From positions 1 through 63,021 of the forward strand of contig NZ_RZUL01000008.1 in assembly GCF_004005485.1 (NCBI RefSeq): a stretch of DNA of 63,021 nt, in the 5' to 3' direction. Shown in pieces: positions 27,925 to 41,747 of the stretch; position 1 is the stretch's first letter, and every line of letters starts with the position of its first letter. This DNA is from Sphingobium algorifonticola (GTDB lineage Bacteria; Pseudomonadota; Alphaproteobacteria; Sphingomonadales; Sphingomonadaceae). A program made the position numbers and the translations under genes. The notes under the pieces were generated by a model. The model worked only from the letters and a program-made list of their open reading frames with translations, made no database searches and was not told where the DNA came from.

Positions 27925-29163
27925 TTAGCTGAGTTTACGCATCAGCCGGCCAGCGGCGCCCTGCTCTGCCGCAAGGTTACGATTGTAACTCAGCGGCATT
28001 CTGGGACTCTTCCAGCGGCCTGCGTCCATAATGCCGGCGAGATCCTCGCCACTGACGAACATATCCTGAGTGAGGCCCACCCGCGTCGAATGGGCGCTGA
28101 TCCCCTTGAGGAGGCGTACTATATCGTCGATCGTCAAATCCATCAGCGCGCCGCGCTCAAAAGCCTTGCGGATCATGGCGTGCCAGATCGGCCCGATCGA
28201 GCCGGGATGGAGAGCGCCCTCACCCACATCATATTCCACTCGCGCGGCCATCGCGCCCCTGGGCAGCGTCTTGCGCAGATCCCATCTTTCGCGCGACGAA
28301 ATGCTCTCGATCTTCCGTCCCGGCATCGCTTTGCGCGCCTTGTAGCGTCGTACCTGGACCCGCCGGAACAGCGGCCCTTTCGCAATCCCCGACGCCGCGC
28401 GCCAGGCTGCGATTGCGCGTACCGAACGCGGGGACAGAAAGGCGGTCGCCCCCTCCCCTTCCTGGTCCGCCTTGCTGCGGGGAATTTCCAGCAGCCGCGC
28501 TTCGGGATCGAGCGCTTCCACAATATGTTCCACACACACGGCTACCAGTTCGGACGCGCGCAGACCGGTGTCGTAGGCAGTGGAGAGCAGCGCCCGGTCG
28601 CGTAATCCCGTCAGATCGTCACCACAGGCCTCCAACAGCGCCCTTACGTTGAGGCCGCGGGGTTGGTCGCGCTCCACATCCCTGACCGGCCCTTTGAACC
28701 GCAGCGGCCGCGCCTGGGCCTGCGCTACGCCGTTTTCGCGCCGGATCGCCCGCAGCCGCAGCTTGACCAGCTCCGCCTGCGTGGGATCCTTGAGGTCGAG
28801 CAGGTGGTGGATCTTGGCAATCGATGCTCTGTAGCGGCCGAGCGAAGCCGGCTTGGCCCCCTTCCCTGCCCGGTCATCCAGATAGGCGACCACAGTCTCG
28901 GGTGTTGCCGGCAACGCGATGCGGTTCGTCCGTCTGCACCACAGGTCGAATGCTTCGAGGTCGGATTTGAGCGCGCGGATGCTGTGAGCCGACGAGGCGC
29001 CCTGATAGGCGGCGATCAGCGCCTCGTTGACGGCGATGCGCTCGCCCGCGCGCATCTGCACAACCATCCATGCAAGGTCGTCCAGCGCCCTAACTGCCGG
29101 CAAGTGGGCCTCAGACGCCGCTACCGCGGTTTTAGGCCCCTCCTGGACAGTTTCGGCAGCCAT
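27925..29163 (-). CDS. Tyrosine-type site-specific recombinase/integrase
   Basis: This 412-residue phage-integrase-family protein has an N-terminal SAM-like core-binding domain (IRALKSDLEAFDLWCRRTNR...) and a catalytic domain. The Arg lies in TGLRASELV, the Lys in SKADQEGE, the His-x-x-Arg in SAHSTRVG and the Tyr in PLSYNRNL. It could resolve plasmid multimers or move a genomic island. Its start codon is only 28 bp from the proposed left end of the transposon, which may have separated it from its own promoter and recombination site. Confidence 0.87.
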   Translation of the reverse strand: MAAETVQEGPKTAVAASEAHLPAVRALDDLAWMVVQMRAGERIAVNEALIAAYQGASSAHSIRALKSDLEAFDLWCRRTNRIALPATPETVVAYLDDRAGKGAKPASLGRYRASIAKIHHLLDLKDPTQAELVKLRLRAIRRENGVAQAQARPLRFKGPVRDVERDQPRGLNVRALLEACGDDLTGLRDRALLSTAYDTGLRASELVAVCVEHIVEALDPEARLLEIPRSKADQEGEGATAFLSPRSVRAIAAWRAASGIAKGPLFRRVQVRRYKARKAMPGRKIESISSRERWDLRKTLPRGAMAARVEYDVGEGALHPGSIGPIWHAMIRKAFERGALMDLTIDDIVRLLKGISAHSTRVGLTQDMFVSGEDLAGIMDAGRWKSPRMPLSYNRNLAAEQGAAGRLMRKLS

Positions 29164-29191
29164 GACTCGCCTCGCTCCTCTGGCGAACTTG

Positions 29192-29267
29192 TGTCAGCTT
29201 GACCAAACCGACAGACCGAAATTGCTAGGTTTTTCAATCTTCATCTATCCCAAATACCTCCGGACTC
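29192..29267 (+). repeat. Transposon left end with internal transposase-binding-type repeat
   Basis: TGTCAGCTTGACC at the terminus is followed at 29247-29267 by a repeat containing ATCCCAAA and CCGGACTC. The same two blocks occur on the opposite strand at the right end at nearly the same distance. The 29164-29344 gap between integrase and tniA is otherwise non-coding. Confidence 0.55.
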
Positions 29268-29344
29268 TCGCCCGTCCATCCCGTTTCTGATACAATACCG
29301 GTGGACCCGGCAACACGAGTCCCTGGCAAGATCGGGGATAGGTC

Positions 29345-31000
29345 ATGGCCGAAACGGGCACAGCTCTTACGAGAGCGGATTCTACAGCCTGGAGCATTGC
29401 TTGCAATCGCGAGCCGGCTATTCGTTCGCTTGCCAGCCTGCCCAAGATTACCCGCGCCGCGATGTTGAATGCGAGCGCGGAGCTGGGCCTGAGCAGGTCG
29501 CGCGTTTTTGAGCTTGTCGCCCGCTATCGCGCAGAGCCCGTTACCAGCTCCCTGGTCGATCGGCCCGAAGGTTTTCCCAAAGGGCGTCGCCGATTGGCGC
29601 CGGAGATCGACCAGGTAGTCGCCTCCGAAATCGAGCGGTTCTACTTGACGCGCCCCAAGCCGACCCTCGCGCGATTGCTACGCGAGATTCGGCATGCCTG
29701 TTATGAACGCGGCCTTCGCGCCCCGACACGCAAGACCATCGCCGCGCGCGTTGCCGCGATTGACCGAGAACGCCTCACCAGGGCGCGCGACGGTGCGAAG
29801 GCTGCATCTGATCGATATCGACCCGTGACGCGATCTTACACTGCCGACTACCCGCTGCAGATCGTACAAATAGACCACACACCTGCCGATATCATCATCG
29901 TCGACGAGCATTTCCGCAAACCGCTTGGTCGACCAACGCTGACCCTTCAGATCGACGTAGCGACGCGGGTCATTCCGGGCTTCTACATCTCGCTTGAGAG
30001 ACCCTCAGCCACGTCTGTAGGCATGGCGATCCGCCATGCAGTCCTGCCGAAGGCAACCTGGCTTCAGGAGCGGGAGATCAACCTCGACTATCCCGTTTTC
30101 GGCATCCCCGAAACTCTGCATCTCGACAATGCCGCAGAGTTTCGGTCCCGGGCACTCGAGCGCGGCTGCGAGCAGCATGGCATCGACCTCAAGCACCGCC
30201 CCCGGCGCACGCCGCACTACGGTGGCCACATCGAACGCTTGATCGGAACCGCGGTCGGCGCCGTGCATCTCCTGCCCGGTACGACCTTTGCAAACATAAA
30301 GGCCAAAGGCGACTATGACGCCGAAGGCCGGGCCTGTATGACGCTGCGCGAGTTCGAGCAGTGGTTCGCGCTCGAAGTCGGCGTCTATCATGGCTCGATT
30401 CACAGCGAGCTTGGCGTCCCGCCGCTCACGGCCTGGGCCGACGGGCTGGGCAACCGCGCTGATCCGCTCCGGCTCCCCGCCGATCCCGCTCGCTTCCTTT
30501 TCAACTTTCTCCCGTTCGAGATGCGGAAGGTCAGGCGCGAGGGGATCGAGCTGTTCCATGCGTTCTACTGGCATGGCAGTCTGGCCGGCCTCATCGCGAA
30601 CTGCGACCACAAGCTCCCGATCAAATATAATCCGCTCAACCTCTCGGCTGTTTACGTCGAGTTGTCCGATACCGAGCATTTGACGGTTCCGCTTCGTGAT
30701 CGGCGACGGCCTGCCATCACGAAGTTCGAGCACGACCTTGCAGTGCGAGCACTGCGCGAGCGCGGGCGCCAGGCCGTCGACGAGCAATCGCTGTTTGACA
30801 TGGTGAACGAGCAGCGGCGCATCGTCCTCGAAGCGGCCCACAAGACCAAGACAGCGCGAAAATCCGCCCAGCGCATCGCCTATGCTCTGGAGGCTGGCCT
30901 TCCTCCTGCCACCGCAGCCCCTTCAATGGCTTTGCCGGTATCGTCCGAGCCGGAGGATAGCGCGCCTATCGTTCCATTCCAGATCGAGGAGCGACTATGA
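29345..31000 (+). CDS. tniA: TniA-type DDE transposase (Mu/TnsB-like)
   Basis: This 551-residue transposase, close to the ~559 residues of Tn402/Tn5053 TniA, cuts and joins the transposon ends. It has an N-terminal helix-turn-helix region (LSRSRVFELVARY), an rve catalytic core with Asp177 (QIVQIDHTP), Asp261 (LHLDNAAEF) and Glu297 (GGHIERLIG), and a Mu-type C-terminal beta-barrel. The second Asp and Glu are 35 residues apart, the DD(35)E spacing. Its stop overlaps the tniB start by four bases, so the tni genes form an operon. Confidence 0.9.
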   Translation: MAETGTALTRADSTAWSIACNREPAIRSLASLPKITRAAMLNASAELGLSRSRVFELVARYRAEPVTSSLVDRPEGFPKGRRRLAPEIDQVVASEIERFYLTRPKPTLARLLREIRHACYERGLRAPTRKTIAARVAAIDRERLTRARDGAKAASDRYRPVTRSYTADYPLQIVQIDHTPADIIIVDEHFRKPLGRPTLTLQIDVATRVIPGFYISLERPSATSVGMAIRHAVLPKATWLQEREINLDYPVFGIPETLHLDNAAEFRSRALERGCEQHGIDLKHRPRRTPHYGGHIERLIGTAVGAVHLLPGTTFANIKAKGDYDAEGRACMTLREFEQWFALEVGVYHGSIHSELGVPPLTAWADGLGNRADPLRLPADPARFLFNFLPFEMRKVRREGIELFHAFYWHGSLAGLIANCDHKLPIKYNPLNLSAVYVELSDTEHLTVPLRDRRRPAITKFEHDLAVRALRERGRQAVDEQSLFDMVNEQRRIVLEAAHKTKTARKSAQRIAYALEAGLPPATAAPSMALPVSSEPEDSAPIVPFQIEERL

Positions 31001-31920
31001 CCGACCTTTACGATCACCTGTTTCCGGCATATCGCGAGCAGGCAGGGCTATCCGACGACGAACGCATCGACTGGCTGAGACGCGATCGATGGCTATCGCT
31101 GCCACAATCCGAAGCCGCGCTCGGCAGGCTAGAAGATCTGCTGACCTATCCCCCGCGCGGCCGCATGCCCTGCCTCCTGCTTTTCGGTTCCACTGGTATG
31201 GGCAAAAGCGAGATCCTCAATCGCTTCGCAGAGCTGCACGCAACCCGGTATGATAAAGGCGCCGGCCTTAGGATCATGCCTGTCGTCAAGGTGCAGATGC
31301 CGCCACAGCCTACCGAGGACGAGTTCTACACCGAGCTTATGCTGGCGATGAACTACTCCGAGTTCGACCATATCTCCCTGCGATCACTGCGCTCTCTGGC
31401 TCGTCGCACCCTTGGGGAATTCGGGACGAAGGTGCTGGTCCTCGACGAAATCGACAAGATGCTGGCAGGCTCGCCGCGCCAACAGCGGATTTTTCTCAAC
31501 ACCATTCGCTTTCTGACCAACGACCTCAGAATCCCGATCGTGTGCGCGGGCACCGAAGATGCACGTATCGCGATACTCACCGATCCTAATCTCGCCGACC
31601 GCTTCGCCGCCTTCGAGCTGTCTCCATGGCGCAACGATCACGCCCTGCGCCAGCTCATGGCGAGCTTCGCCGGTCTGCTGCCCTTGCGCCGCCCTTCCCT
31701 GCTCGATGAACCTGATGTCCGCCAGCGCGTCATCGCATTGAGCGAGGGCGTGACAGGCCGAATATTCCGATTGATGGAGGCTGTCGCAATCGCGGCGATC
31801 CGAAGCGGCCGCGAGATGATCGACGCCGACAGCTTCGATGATGAGCAACTATTGCTCCCGCTCGTCTCGATGCAAGTCATCGCCAGTACCAAGCGGGCGT
31901 TGCGGCGCCGTGCGGCATGA
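30997..31920 (+). CDS. tniB: TniB AAA+ ATPase (TnsC-like)
   Basis: This 307-residue AAA+ ATPase has Walker A GSTGMGKSEIL (near residue 66) and Walker B KVLVLDEIDKML. TniB-type ATPases bind target DNA and activate TniA, as TnsC does in Tn7. The start overlaps tniA (ATGA) and the stop lies inside the start region of tniQ, which shows tight coupling. Length fits the family (~300). Confidence 0.9.
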   Translation: MTDLYDHLFPAYREQAGLSDDERIDWLRRDRWLSLPQSEAALGRLEDLLTYPPRGRMPCLLLFGSTGMGKSEILNRFAELHATRYDKGAGLRIMPVVKVQMPPQPTEDEFYTELMLAMNYSEFDHISLRSLRSLARRTLGEFGTKVLVLDEIDKMLAGSPRQQRIFLNTIRFLTNDLRIPIVCAGTEDARIAILTDPNLADRFAAFELSPWRNDHALRQLMASFAGLLPLRRPSLLDEPDVRQRVIALSEGVTGRIFRLMEAVAIAAIRSGREMIDADSFDDEQLLLPLVSMQVIASTKRALRRRAA

Positions 31921-33100
31921 ATATCCTTTCGCTGACGAACTGCTGACGTCCTGGCACGCGCGTCAGCGCCATTCCCGCCGAGGGCGAGGGCTACCGGCGC
32001 CAAAGGCTGTCCGAGATCGCATGGGCGACTGGCGCCACCCGGATATTCGCCCGACAATGGCCTGGATCAATGCGACTGCCGACGACCTCAACGTGTCGGC
32101 AGCGCGCTTGGTCGAACATAGTCTCGCGAAACATTATCCCGCTTTGCCGCCCGATTTTCTGGCCTGGGAACACCTCCCAGGGTCAGCCAGTTCTACCGGG
32201 CTGATCCCGATACCACGGTTGCACGTCAGTTGGTGCAGCCGGTGTCTCGCGGAAGATTTCGCATCCGACCGGCCAGCACACGTCCGGCGTCAGTGGGTGC
32301 TGGCCGCCGTGGGCTTTTGCCATCGGCACCGCTGGCCGCTGGAGGATCGTTGCAATGGTTGCGGGTCGCGGACATGGCGATTTGCGATGCCCGCGCGCGG
32401 TCCGCTGCGGATGATTTGCGAAGCCTGCTGGCAACCGATGGAAAGAACCTCGGCGCCGGCCCTTTATGCCGGGAAGGATACCCGGGTTCGCTGGGATCAT
32501 ATCATTGCGTTCGAGCAGCAATGCATGGGCGCGATTAGGGGTAGGACCCCTGACCAGTTCCGCTTCAACTTCACGTCGGCCGGCCAACTCCTCAACGAGG
32601 TTCGAGACGTTTGCAGCCTCCTGACCAAGAAGCCGCCAAACGACGAATATTGGTGGTGCAGGACACGGAATATCGCGCTGAACGATTTCGCGTGCGATGC
32701 GATGACGCCCGGTTACATCGGTCTCCAATTCTATTCGAGCGACACTCGCAACCCGCTGGCCACCGCATCGCCGCTCCTGCGCCGGTGCCTGCTTGCCGCC
32801 GCTTGCGGCATCATCGAAACCAATCCCGATGTAGGTGCCGCGCTTTTTGGTCCTGAAGCACCGCCAGCGATCGAAAGGTTCATAGCCAGGACAGATCGCG
32901 GCGGGCTCGATCGCTTGCTGATGGCAGACGGCCACTGGTCTTCCGCCTTTATCCTTCAGATCAAAGCCGCACGAGAGCGAATGGCTCGCCGGTTCATGAT
33001 CTCAAAGCTGGAAGCGGCGCATCGAGCGATACGCAACGCATTCGCGCATTCATCGTCCAACGAACAAACCAAATTTAACCGTTCCACCGGCCAAATCTGA
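31910..33100 (+). CDS. tniQ: TniQ/TnsD-family target-selection protein
   Basis: This protein of about 396 residues has a TniQ N-terminal domain (PFADELLTSWHARQ) and zinc-binding clusters: CSRCL, CHRHRWPL, CNGCGS and CEACW. TniQ is required for transposition in Tn5053-type elements and helps choose the target. The GTG at 31910, inside the end of tniB, gives a normal N-terminus; the frame extends to 31838 but that part is antiparallel to tniB coding logic. Third gene of the tni operon. Confidence 0.87.
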   Translation: MRHEYPFADELLTSWHARQRHSRRGRGLPAPKAVRDRMGDWRHPDIRPTMAWINATADDLNVSAARLVEHSLAKHYPALPPDFLAWEHLPGSASSTGLIPIPRLHVSWCSRCLAEDFASDRPAHVRRQWVLAAVGFCHRHRWPLEDRCNGCGSRTWRFAMPARGPLRMICEACWQPMERTSAPALYAGKDTRVRWDHIIAFEQQCMGAIRGRTPDQFRFNFTSAGQLLNEVRDVCSLLTKKPPNDEYWWCRTRNIALNDFACDAMTPGYIGLQFYSSDTRNPLATASPLLRRCLLAAACGIIETNPDVGAALFGPEAPPAIERFIARTDRGGLDRLLMADGHWSSAFILQIKAARERMARRFMISKLEAAHRAIRNAFAHSSSNEQTKFNRSTGQI

Positions 33101-33163
33101 TTCCATGTCGTGGGAAGTAGTTCCTGATTGAGCCACCGCCCTTCACCGGCTAGAACCCCATCC

Positions 33164-33577
33164 ATGCGCATTTCGAGGCTCTTCCTCGCGAACCGGTTTT
33201 GGGCGATGCTTTGTATCGCCTTGGCCGTCGTCTTCGCCGGCACCTCGCTCTCCACGTCTATCGACAAGATCCAGCATGCGCCGGGTGTTTCGTTCGAACA
33301 CGACCATTCCTTGTTCAGCGAAACTTCCATCATACAAGACCATGCCGACGATCATCACGCGCCCCAACCCGGCGACAAAGATCCGGCCGACCATCTGCCC
33401 GGCAGCCATCACCATCATGGCGATGGCGGATCGGCTGTACCGGTGACGGCTGCAGCGGAGGCTGCTCAACTCGTCTTGTCCGGCGCGCTGCATGGGTTTG
33501 CGCCGGATAACCAGACACCAAGCTTGCGCATTTCCGGCCCCGAACGACCTCCCAAGAGCCTCGCGATCCCAAGCTGA
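33164..33577 (+). CDS. Small secreted/membrane His-rich protein, probable metal binding
   Basis: This 137-residue protein has a hydrophobic N-terminal segment (RFWAMLCIALAVVFAGTSL) followed by a region rich in His and Asp: EHDHSLF, QDHADDHH and SHHHHGDG. I do not recognise a named family with certainty. Proteins of this kind sit beside czc/ncc operons and may buffer metals in the periplasm. ATG 33164 is preferred over a TTG frame start at 33128 because the signal-like segment then sits at the N-terminus. It precedes czcC by 59 bp in the same direction. Confidence 0.65.
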   Translation: MRISRLFLANRFWAMLCIALAVVFAGTSLSTSIDKIQHAPGVSFEHDHSLFSETSIIQDHADDHHAPQPGDKDPADHLPGSHHHHGDGGSAVPVTAAAEAAQLVLSGALHGFAPDNQTPSLRISGPERPPKSLAIPS

Positions 33578-33636
33578 GCCGCCGCGTCACATGAGGCGCG
33601 GCATCTGCCACGCCTGCTCGTGAGACCGTCTCTGTC

Positions 33637-34916
33637 ATGTTTTCCCTTCTTGTTGCGCGCCCATCGGCGCGTCTGCGGCGCACGCTTGCGATAAGCGCAG
33701 CGCTGGCCACATTGTCCGCGCCTTCGATCGGCGCGGCGCAGACCCTCAGCCTGTCCGATGCGTTGTCGCGCGTCGCGTCCGGCGATCCTTCCGTTGCGGC
33801 CAATGCCGCGCGGCTCCAGGCGGCTGATGCCGCCATCACCCAGGCCGATGTGCGGCCGCGTGATGTCGTCGGCGTCGATGTCGAGGATTTCATGGGCACC
33901 GGCCCCTATTCTCCAGTCGATCGCTCCCAGACAACCGCATGGTATGAACGCACCTGGGAACGCGGCGGCAAACGCGAGGCCCGCATCGGCGCCGCCCGTT
34001 CCGATCTCGACGCGACCTCGACACGCAATCGCCTTCGGATGCTCGATCTCATGGCGCAGGTCCAAGCCGCATGGGTCGAGGCGCTGGCGGCCGAAGCGGC
34101 GATCCCGATCGCGCAGCAACGGCTTGCCGCTGCCCAGCGCGTCGAAGCGGAGACTGCCCGGCGCGTGGACCGCGCGCTCGATCCGCTGTTCGCCGGCGAA
34201 CGGGCCAAAACCGCCGTGGCGCAAGCGCGGATCGCGCTCGACCAGGCACGAGAGAACGCCCGCATCGCGCGCGCCACGCTCGCTTCCTGGTGGGGCGGCG
34301 GCGCCGACTACAGCCTCGACACGGCGCCTTTCGCCAGCGTGGACGCGGCTATGGCGCCGGACGATGACAGCCCTGACATCGCGCTGCTCGCCGCCGAGCG
34401 TGATGCGGCAGGCGCGCGGGTCCGGCTCGCCGAGACCGGCAATGTCTCCGACCCGACCGCGCGCGTGGGCCTGCGCCATTTCGGTCAAGGCAATGACGTC
34501 GCCATCATGATCGGCGGGTCGATCCCGCTGGGCAGCCGGTCAGCAAATCGCGGCAATGTCGCGCGCGCCAATGCCGAAGCCCAGGCGGCCGAGGCCGAGA
34601 TCGCGGTGGTGCGAGCGCAAATCCGCCGCGACGTCGACCGGCTTGTGGCCGAGCGCGCGGCGCTTGCCACCGAGATCGCCCGGATCGACCGGGAGGTGCT
34701 GCCCAGTGCTGAACGCGCCGTGATGCTGGTGCGCGATGGCTTCGCGCGTGGCGGCACGGCTTTCACCTTCCTCGAAATCAACCAGGCGAGCCAAGCCCTG
34801 ACCGACGCGCGCTCGCGCCGGGTCGAGCTGCTGCGCCGCTTCCACCTCGCAGGCGTCCGTCTCGACCGGCTGACCGGCCGCCATGCTCCCCTTCTTGCCA
34901 GCGCGGAGAACCGCTG

Positions 34917-34917
<1 letters not shown>
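33637..34917 (+). CDS. czcC: CzcC-type outer-membrane efflux channel
   Basis: This 426-residue TolC-family outer-membrane protein has a signal peptide (cleavage near GAAQ) and long Ala/Arg/Glu-rich coiled-coil helices typical of the two OEP repeats. It forms the exit duct of the CzcCBA heavy-metal efflux pump. Its TGA overlaps the ATG of czcB. First of the three efflux genes in the usual C-B-A order. Confidence 0.88.
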
Positions 34918-39363
<4,446 letters not shown>

Positions 39364-39423
39364 CCCCATGCCGCTCCCATGCGCCGACCGCGCATGGGAG
39401 CGGACCCACCAAGGATACCCGCC

Positions 39424-40755
39424 ATGCTTTCGGTTCTCGCCAATCGGACCTATCGCCATCTGTTCCTGGCGCAGATCATCGCGCTGGTCGGCACCGGCCT
39501 CGCCACGGTCGCGCTCGGCCTCCTTGCCTACGACATCGCCGGGGCCGATGCGGGCGCGGTGCTCGGCACCGCGATGGCGATCAAGATGGTCGCCTATATC
39601 GGCGTCGCTCCCATCGTTGGCGCCTATGCGAGCCGCCTGCCGCGCCGCAGCTTCCTAGTGGCGATGGACGTGATCCGCGGGCTGGTGGCGCTCGCGCTGC
39701 CGTTCGTCAGCGAGGTCTGGCAAGTCTATATGCTGATCTTCGTGCTGCAATCGGCCTCGGCCGGGTTCACGCCGACCTTCCAGGCCACCATCCCCGACGT
39801 GCTGCCGGATGAGAAGGATTATACCAACGCGCTGTCGCTCTCGCGGCTCGCCTACGACATGGAGAGCCTGACCAGCCCGATGCTCGCCGCCGCGCTGCTG
39901 ACGGTGATGAATTTCCACTGGCTGTTCTCGGGCACCGCGATCGGGTTTGCCTGCTCGGCGCTGCTGGTGCTGACCACCGTGCTGCCGCGCTCCGCCGCCA
40001 AACCGAAGGGCGGAATTTACGACAACACGACGCGGGGCGCCCGGCTCTATCTCAAGACGCCCCGTCTGCGTGGGCTGCTGGCGGTAACGCTTGCCGCCGC
40101 CGCCGCGAGCGCGATGGTGATCGTCAATACGCCGGTGCTGGTGCAGGCGGCGCTGGGGCGCGGGCAAAGCGCGGTGGCGGTCACGCTCGCCGCGTTCGGC
40201 GGCGGCTCGATGCTGGCGGCGCTGCTGCTGCCGCGCCTGCTCGAAAAGCTCCCTGACCGCACGGTGATGCTGTCGGCGGCAACCGCAATGACGCTGGCGC
40301 TCGCCGCCCTGGCTGTCTCCTGGGGCGGCCATGCGTCACCCAGCTATTGGGGGGTGATCCTTGCGGGCTGGCTGGTGCTCGGCATCGCCTATTCGGCGAG
40401 CATCACGCCGGGCGGCCGCCTGCTGCGCCGCTCATCGGGCGCCGAAGATCGCCCCGCGCTGTTCGCCGCGCAGTTTGCGCTCAGCCATGTGTGCTGGCTC
40501 GTCGCCTATCCGCTCGCCGGCCAGACCGGCGCGCTGGGCGGCATGGGCCTCGCGTTCGCGGCCGCCGCCATATTGGGGCTGCTTGGCACCATTACCGCGT
40601 TCCTGATCTGGCCGAGGGACGACCCCGAAGTGGTGGCGCATGACCATGACGGCCTGCCGCCCGACCATCCCCATCTGGTCGAAGGCCACCCGGAGGGCCG
40701 CACCGCCCATGCGTTCATGATCGACGAGCTGCATCCGCACTGGCCGATCCGCTAG
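39424..40755 (+). CDS. MFS transporter with His-rich C-terminal tail
   Basis: This 443-residue MFS permease has about 12 hydrophobic segments (first VLANRTYRHLFLAQIIALVG). Its C-terminal tail after the last helix contains many His and acidic residues (VVAHDHDGLPPDHPHL, VEGHPEG, ELHPHW). The ATG at 39424 follows AAGGA; the frame starts earlier at 39379. It lies 60 bp after czcA. The His tail suggests a metal exporter, similar in logic to NreB/CnrT-type nickel pumps that carry His-rich C-termini. Substrate assignment is inference. Confidence 0.82.
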   Translation: MLSVLANRTYRHLFLAQIIALVGTGLATVALGLLAYDIAGADAGAVLGTAMAIKMVAYIGVAPIVGAYASRLPRRSFLVAMDVIRGLVALALPFVSEVWQVYMLIFVLQSASAGFTPTFQATIPDVLPDEKDYTNALSLSRLAYDMESLTSPMLAAALLTVMNFHWLFSGTAIGFACSALLVLTTVLPRSAAKPKGGIYDNTTRGARLYLKTPRLRGLLAVTLAAAAASAMVIVNTPVLVQAALGRGQSAVAVTLAAFGGGSMLAALLLPRLLEKLPDRTVMLSAATAMTLALAALAVSWGGHASPSYWGVILAGWLVLGIAYSASITPGGRLLRRSSGAEDRPALFAAQFALSHVCWLVAYPLAGQTGALGGMGLAFAAAAILGLLGTITAFLIWPRDDPEVVAHDHDGLPPDHPHLVEGHPEGRTAHAFMIDELHPHWPIR

Positions 40756-40796
40756 GATTGGGGACGCCGGGGGATAGCCCCGGCGTCCCTCGGAAA

Positions 40797-41126
40797 TCAG
40801 GGCTGGCGGAAGTCGCCCGAGACGAACTGGCCGTCCGTCGTCAGCACGACATGGAACAGCTTGCGCGCCGGGTCGGATTCCGCGTCGTTGCGGAAGGTCA
40901 CGATCGTCTGGCGCTGGCCCCGGCTGGTCCGCTCGCGCGTGCCGGCCACGGTTGCCCGCGACCAGCTCGCCGGCAGTTTCGCCTGGCTGACGAGCCGGAT
41001 CACATTGTCGCGGGCGGTCTGCTGGGGCGTGCGCGCCTCATGCTCCTCGTCGTCATGGTCGGGATGGGCGAGCGCCGGGCCGGCATGGAGCGCGAAGGCG
41101 GCAAGAGCAATAAGAGCAATACGCAT
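40797..41126 (-). CDS. Small periplasmic protein, DUF6488-like
   Basis: This 109-residue protein has a clear signal peptide (MRIALIALAAFALHAGPALA) directly followed by HPDHDDEEHEART, a likely metal-binding N-terminus of the mature protein. The rest resembles the DUF6488 group found in metal-resistance clusters. It is convergent with the MFS gene and appears to end a leftward operon of HupE/UreJ-like, membrane-anchor and this protein. Function unknown. Confidence 0.7.
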   Translation of the reverse strand: MRIALIALAAFALHAGPALAHPDHDDEEHEARTPQQTARDNVIRLVSQAKLPASWSRATVAGTRERTSRGQRQTIVTFRNDAESDPARKLFHVVLTTDGQFVSGDFRQP

Positions 41127-41156
41127 GGTGATGTCCTTTCAGAATGAAGTGAGATG

Positions 41157-41747
41157 TCAGGGAAGCGCGGCGAATTTCTCGAAGTCGCCGGTAGCGGTGA
41201 CGGTGATGGTGACGGGCCGGTCGGTGCGGTTGCGCCAATACCAGCCATGCGTGCCGTCGAAGGGGGCGCGGAACTTGCCCGATGCGCCCGCCGAGCTGCC
41301 TTTCTCATAGCTGGTATAATCGCCCTCGGCGGCGCCGGTCTGCTCGCCGTGCAGCTCGAACCGTACCTCCGGCCCGTCGGTTGCCCAGCGATAGTCGAAC
41401 TCGCCGCCCGCCTTCATGGTCGCCTTGACCTCGCGGCCCTCATTGGGGGCGAGGGTCAGCGTCACCTCGACGGGTTCCCCGGCCTTCAGGGCGGGCGTCG
41501 GCGAGGCGGCGGGCGCCGCGACCGCGGGCGGCGCCGGGGCGGCATGGCTTGCGGCGTCGGCCTGCTTGGTCTCGCCCATCTCGGTCAGCCCGAGCAAGCG
41601 GCCGACGCCGGTGGGATCGACGCCATATTCGGCCGGAAGCACGGTCGTCACGAGGATGACGGCGGCGCCGAACGCGATCAGGGTCGCGCGGTTGAGCTGG
41701 CGCAGGCTCGGCAACTCGCCGATGCCGGGTTGCGGAACTTGGGTCAT
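41157..41747 (-). CDS. Single-pass membrane-anchored protein
   Basis: This 196-residue protein has one transmembrane segment (NRATLIAFGAAVILVTTVL, residues ~19-37), an Ala/Pro linker (AAPAPPAVAAPAASPTP) and a periplasmic beta-rich domain (EPVEVTLTLAPNEGREVKATMKAGG...WYWRNRTDRPVTITV). It is usually annotated only as a transmembrane anchor protein. AAGGAG precedes the ATG at 41747, which overlaps the stop of the HupE/UreJ-like gene (ATGA). The tight coupling suggests the two act together. Confidence 0.75.
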   Translation of the reverse strand: MTQVPQPGIGELPSLRQLNRATLIAFGAAVILVTTVLPAEYGVDPTGVGRLLGLTEMGETKQADAASHAAPAPPAVAAPAASPTPALKAGEPVEVTLTLAPNEGREVKATMKAGGEFDYRWATDGPEVRFELHGEQTGAAEGDYTSYEKGSSAGASGKFRAPFDGTHGWYWRNRTDRPVTITVTATGDFEKFAALP

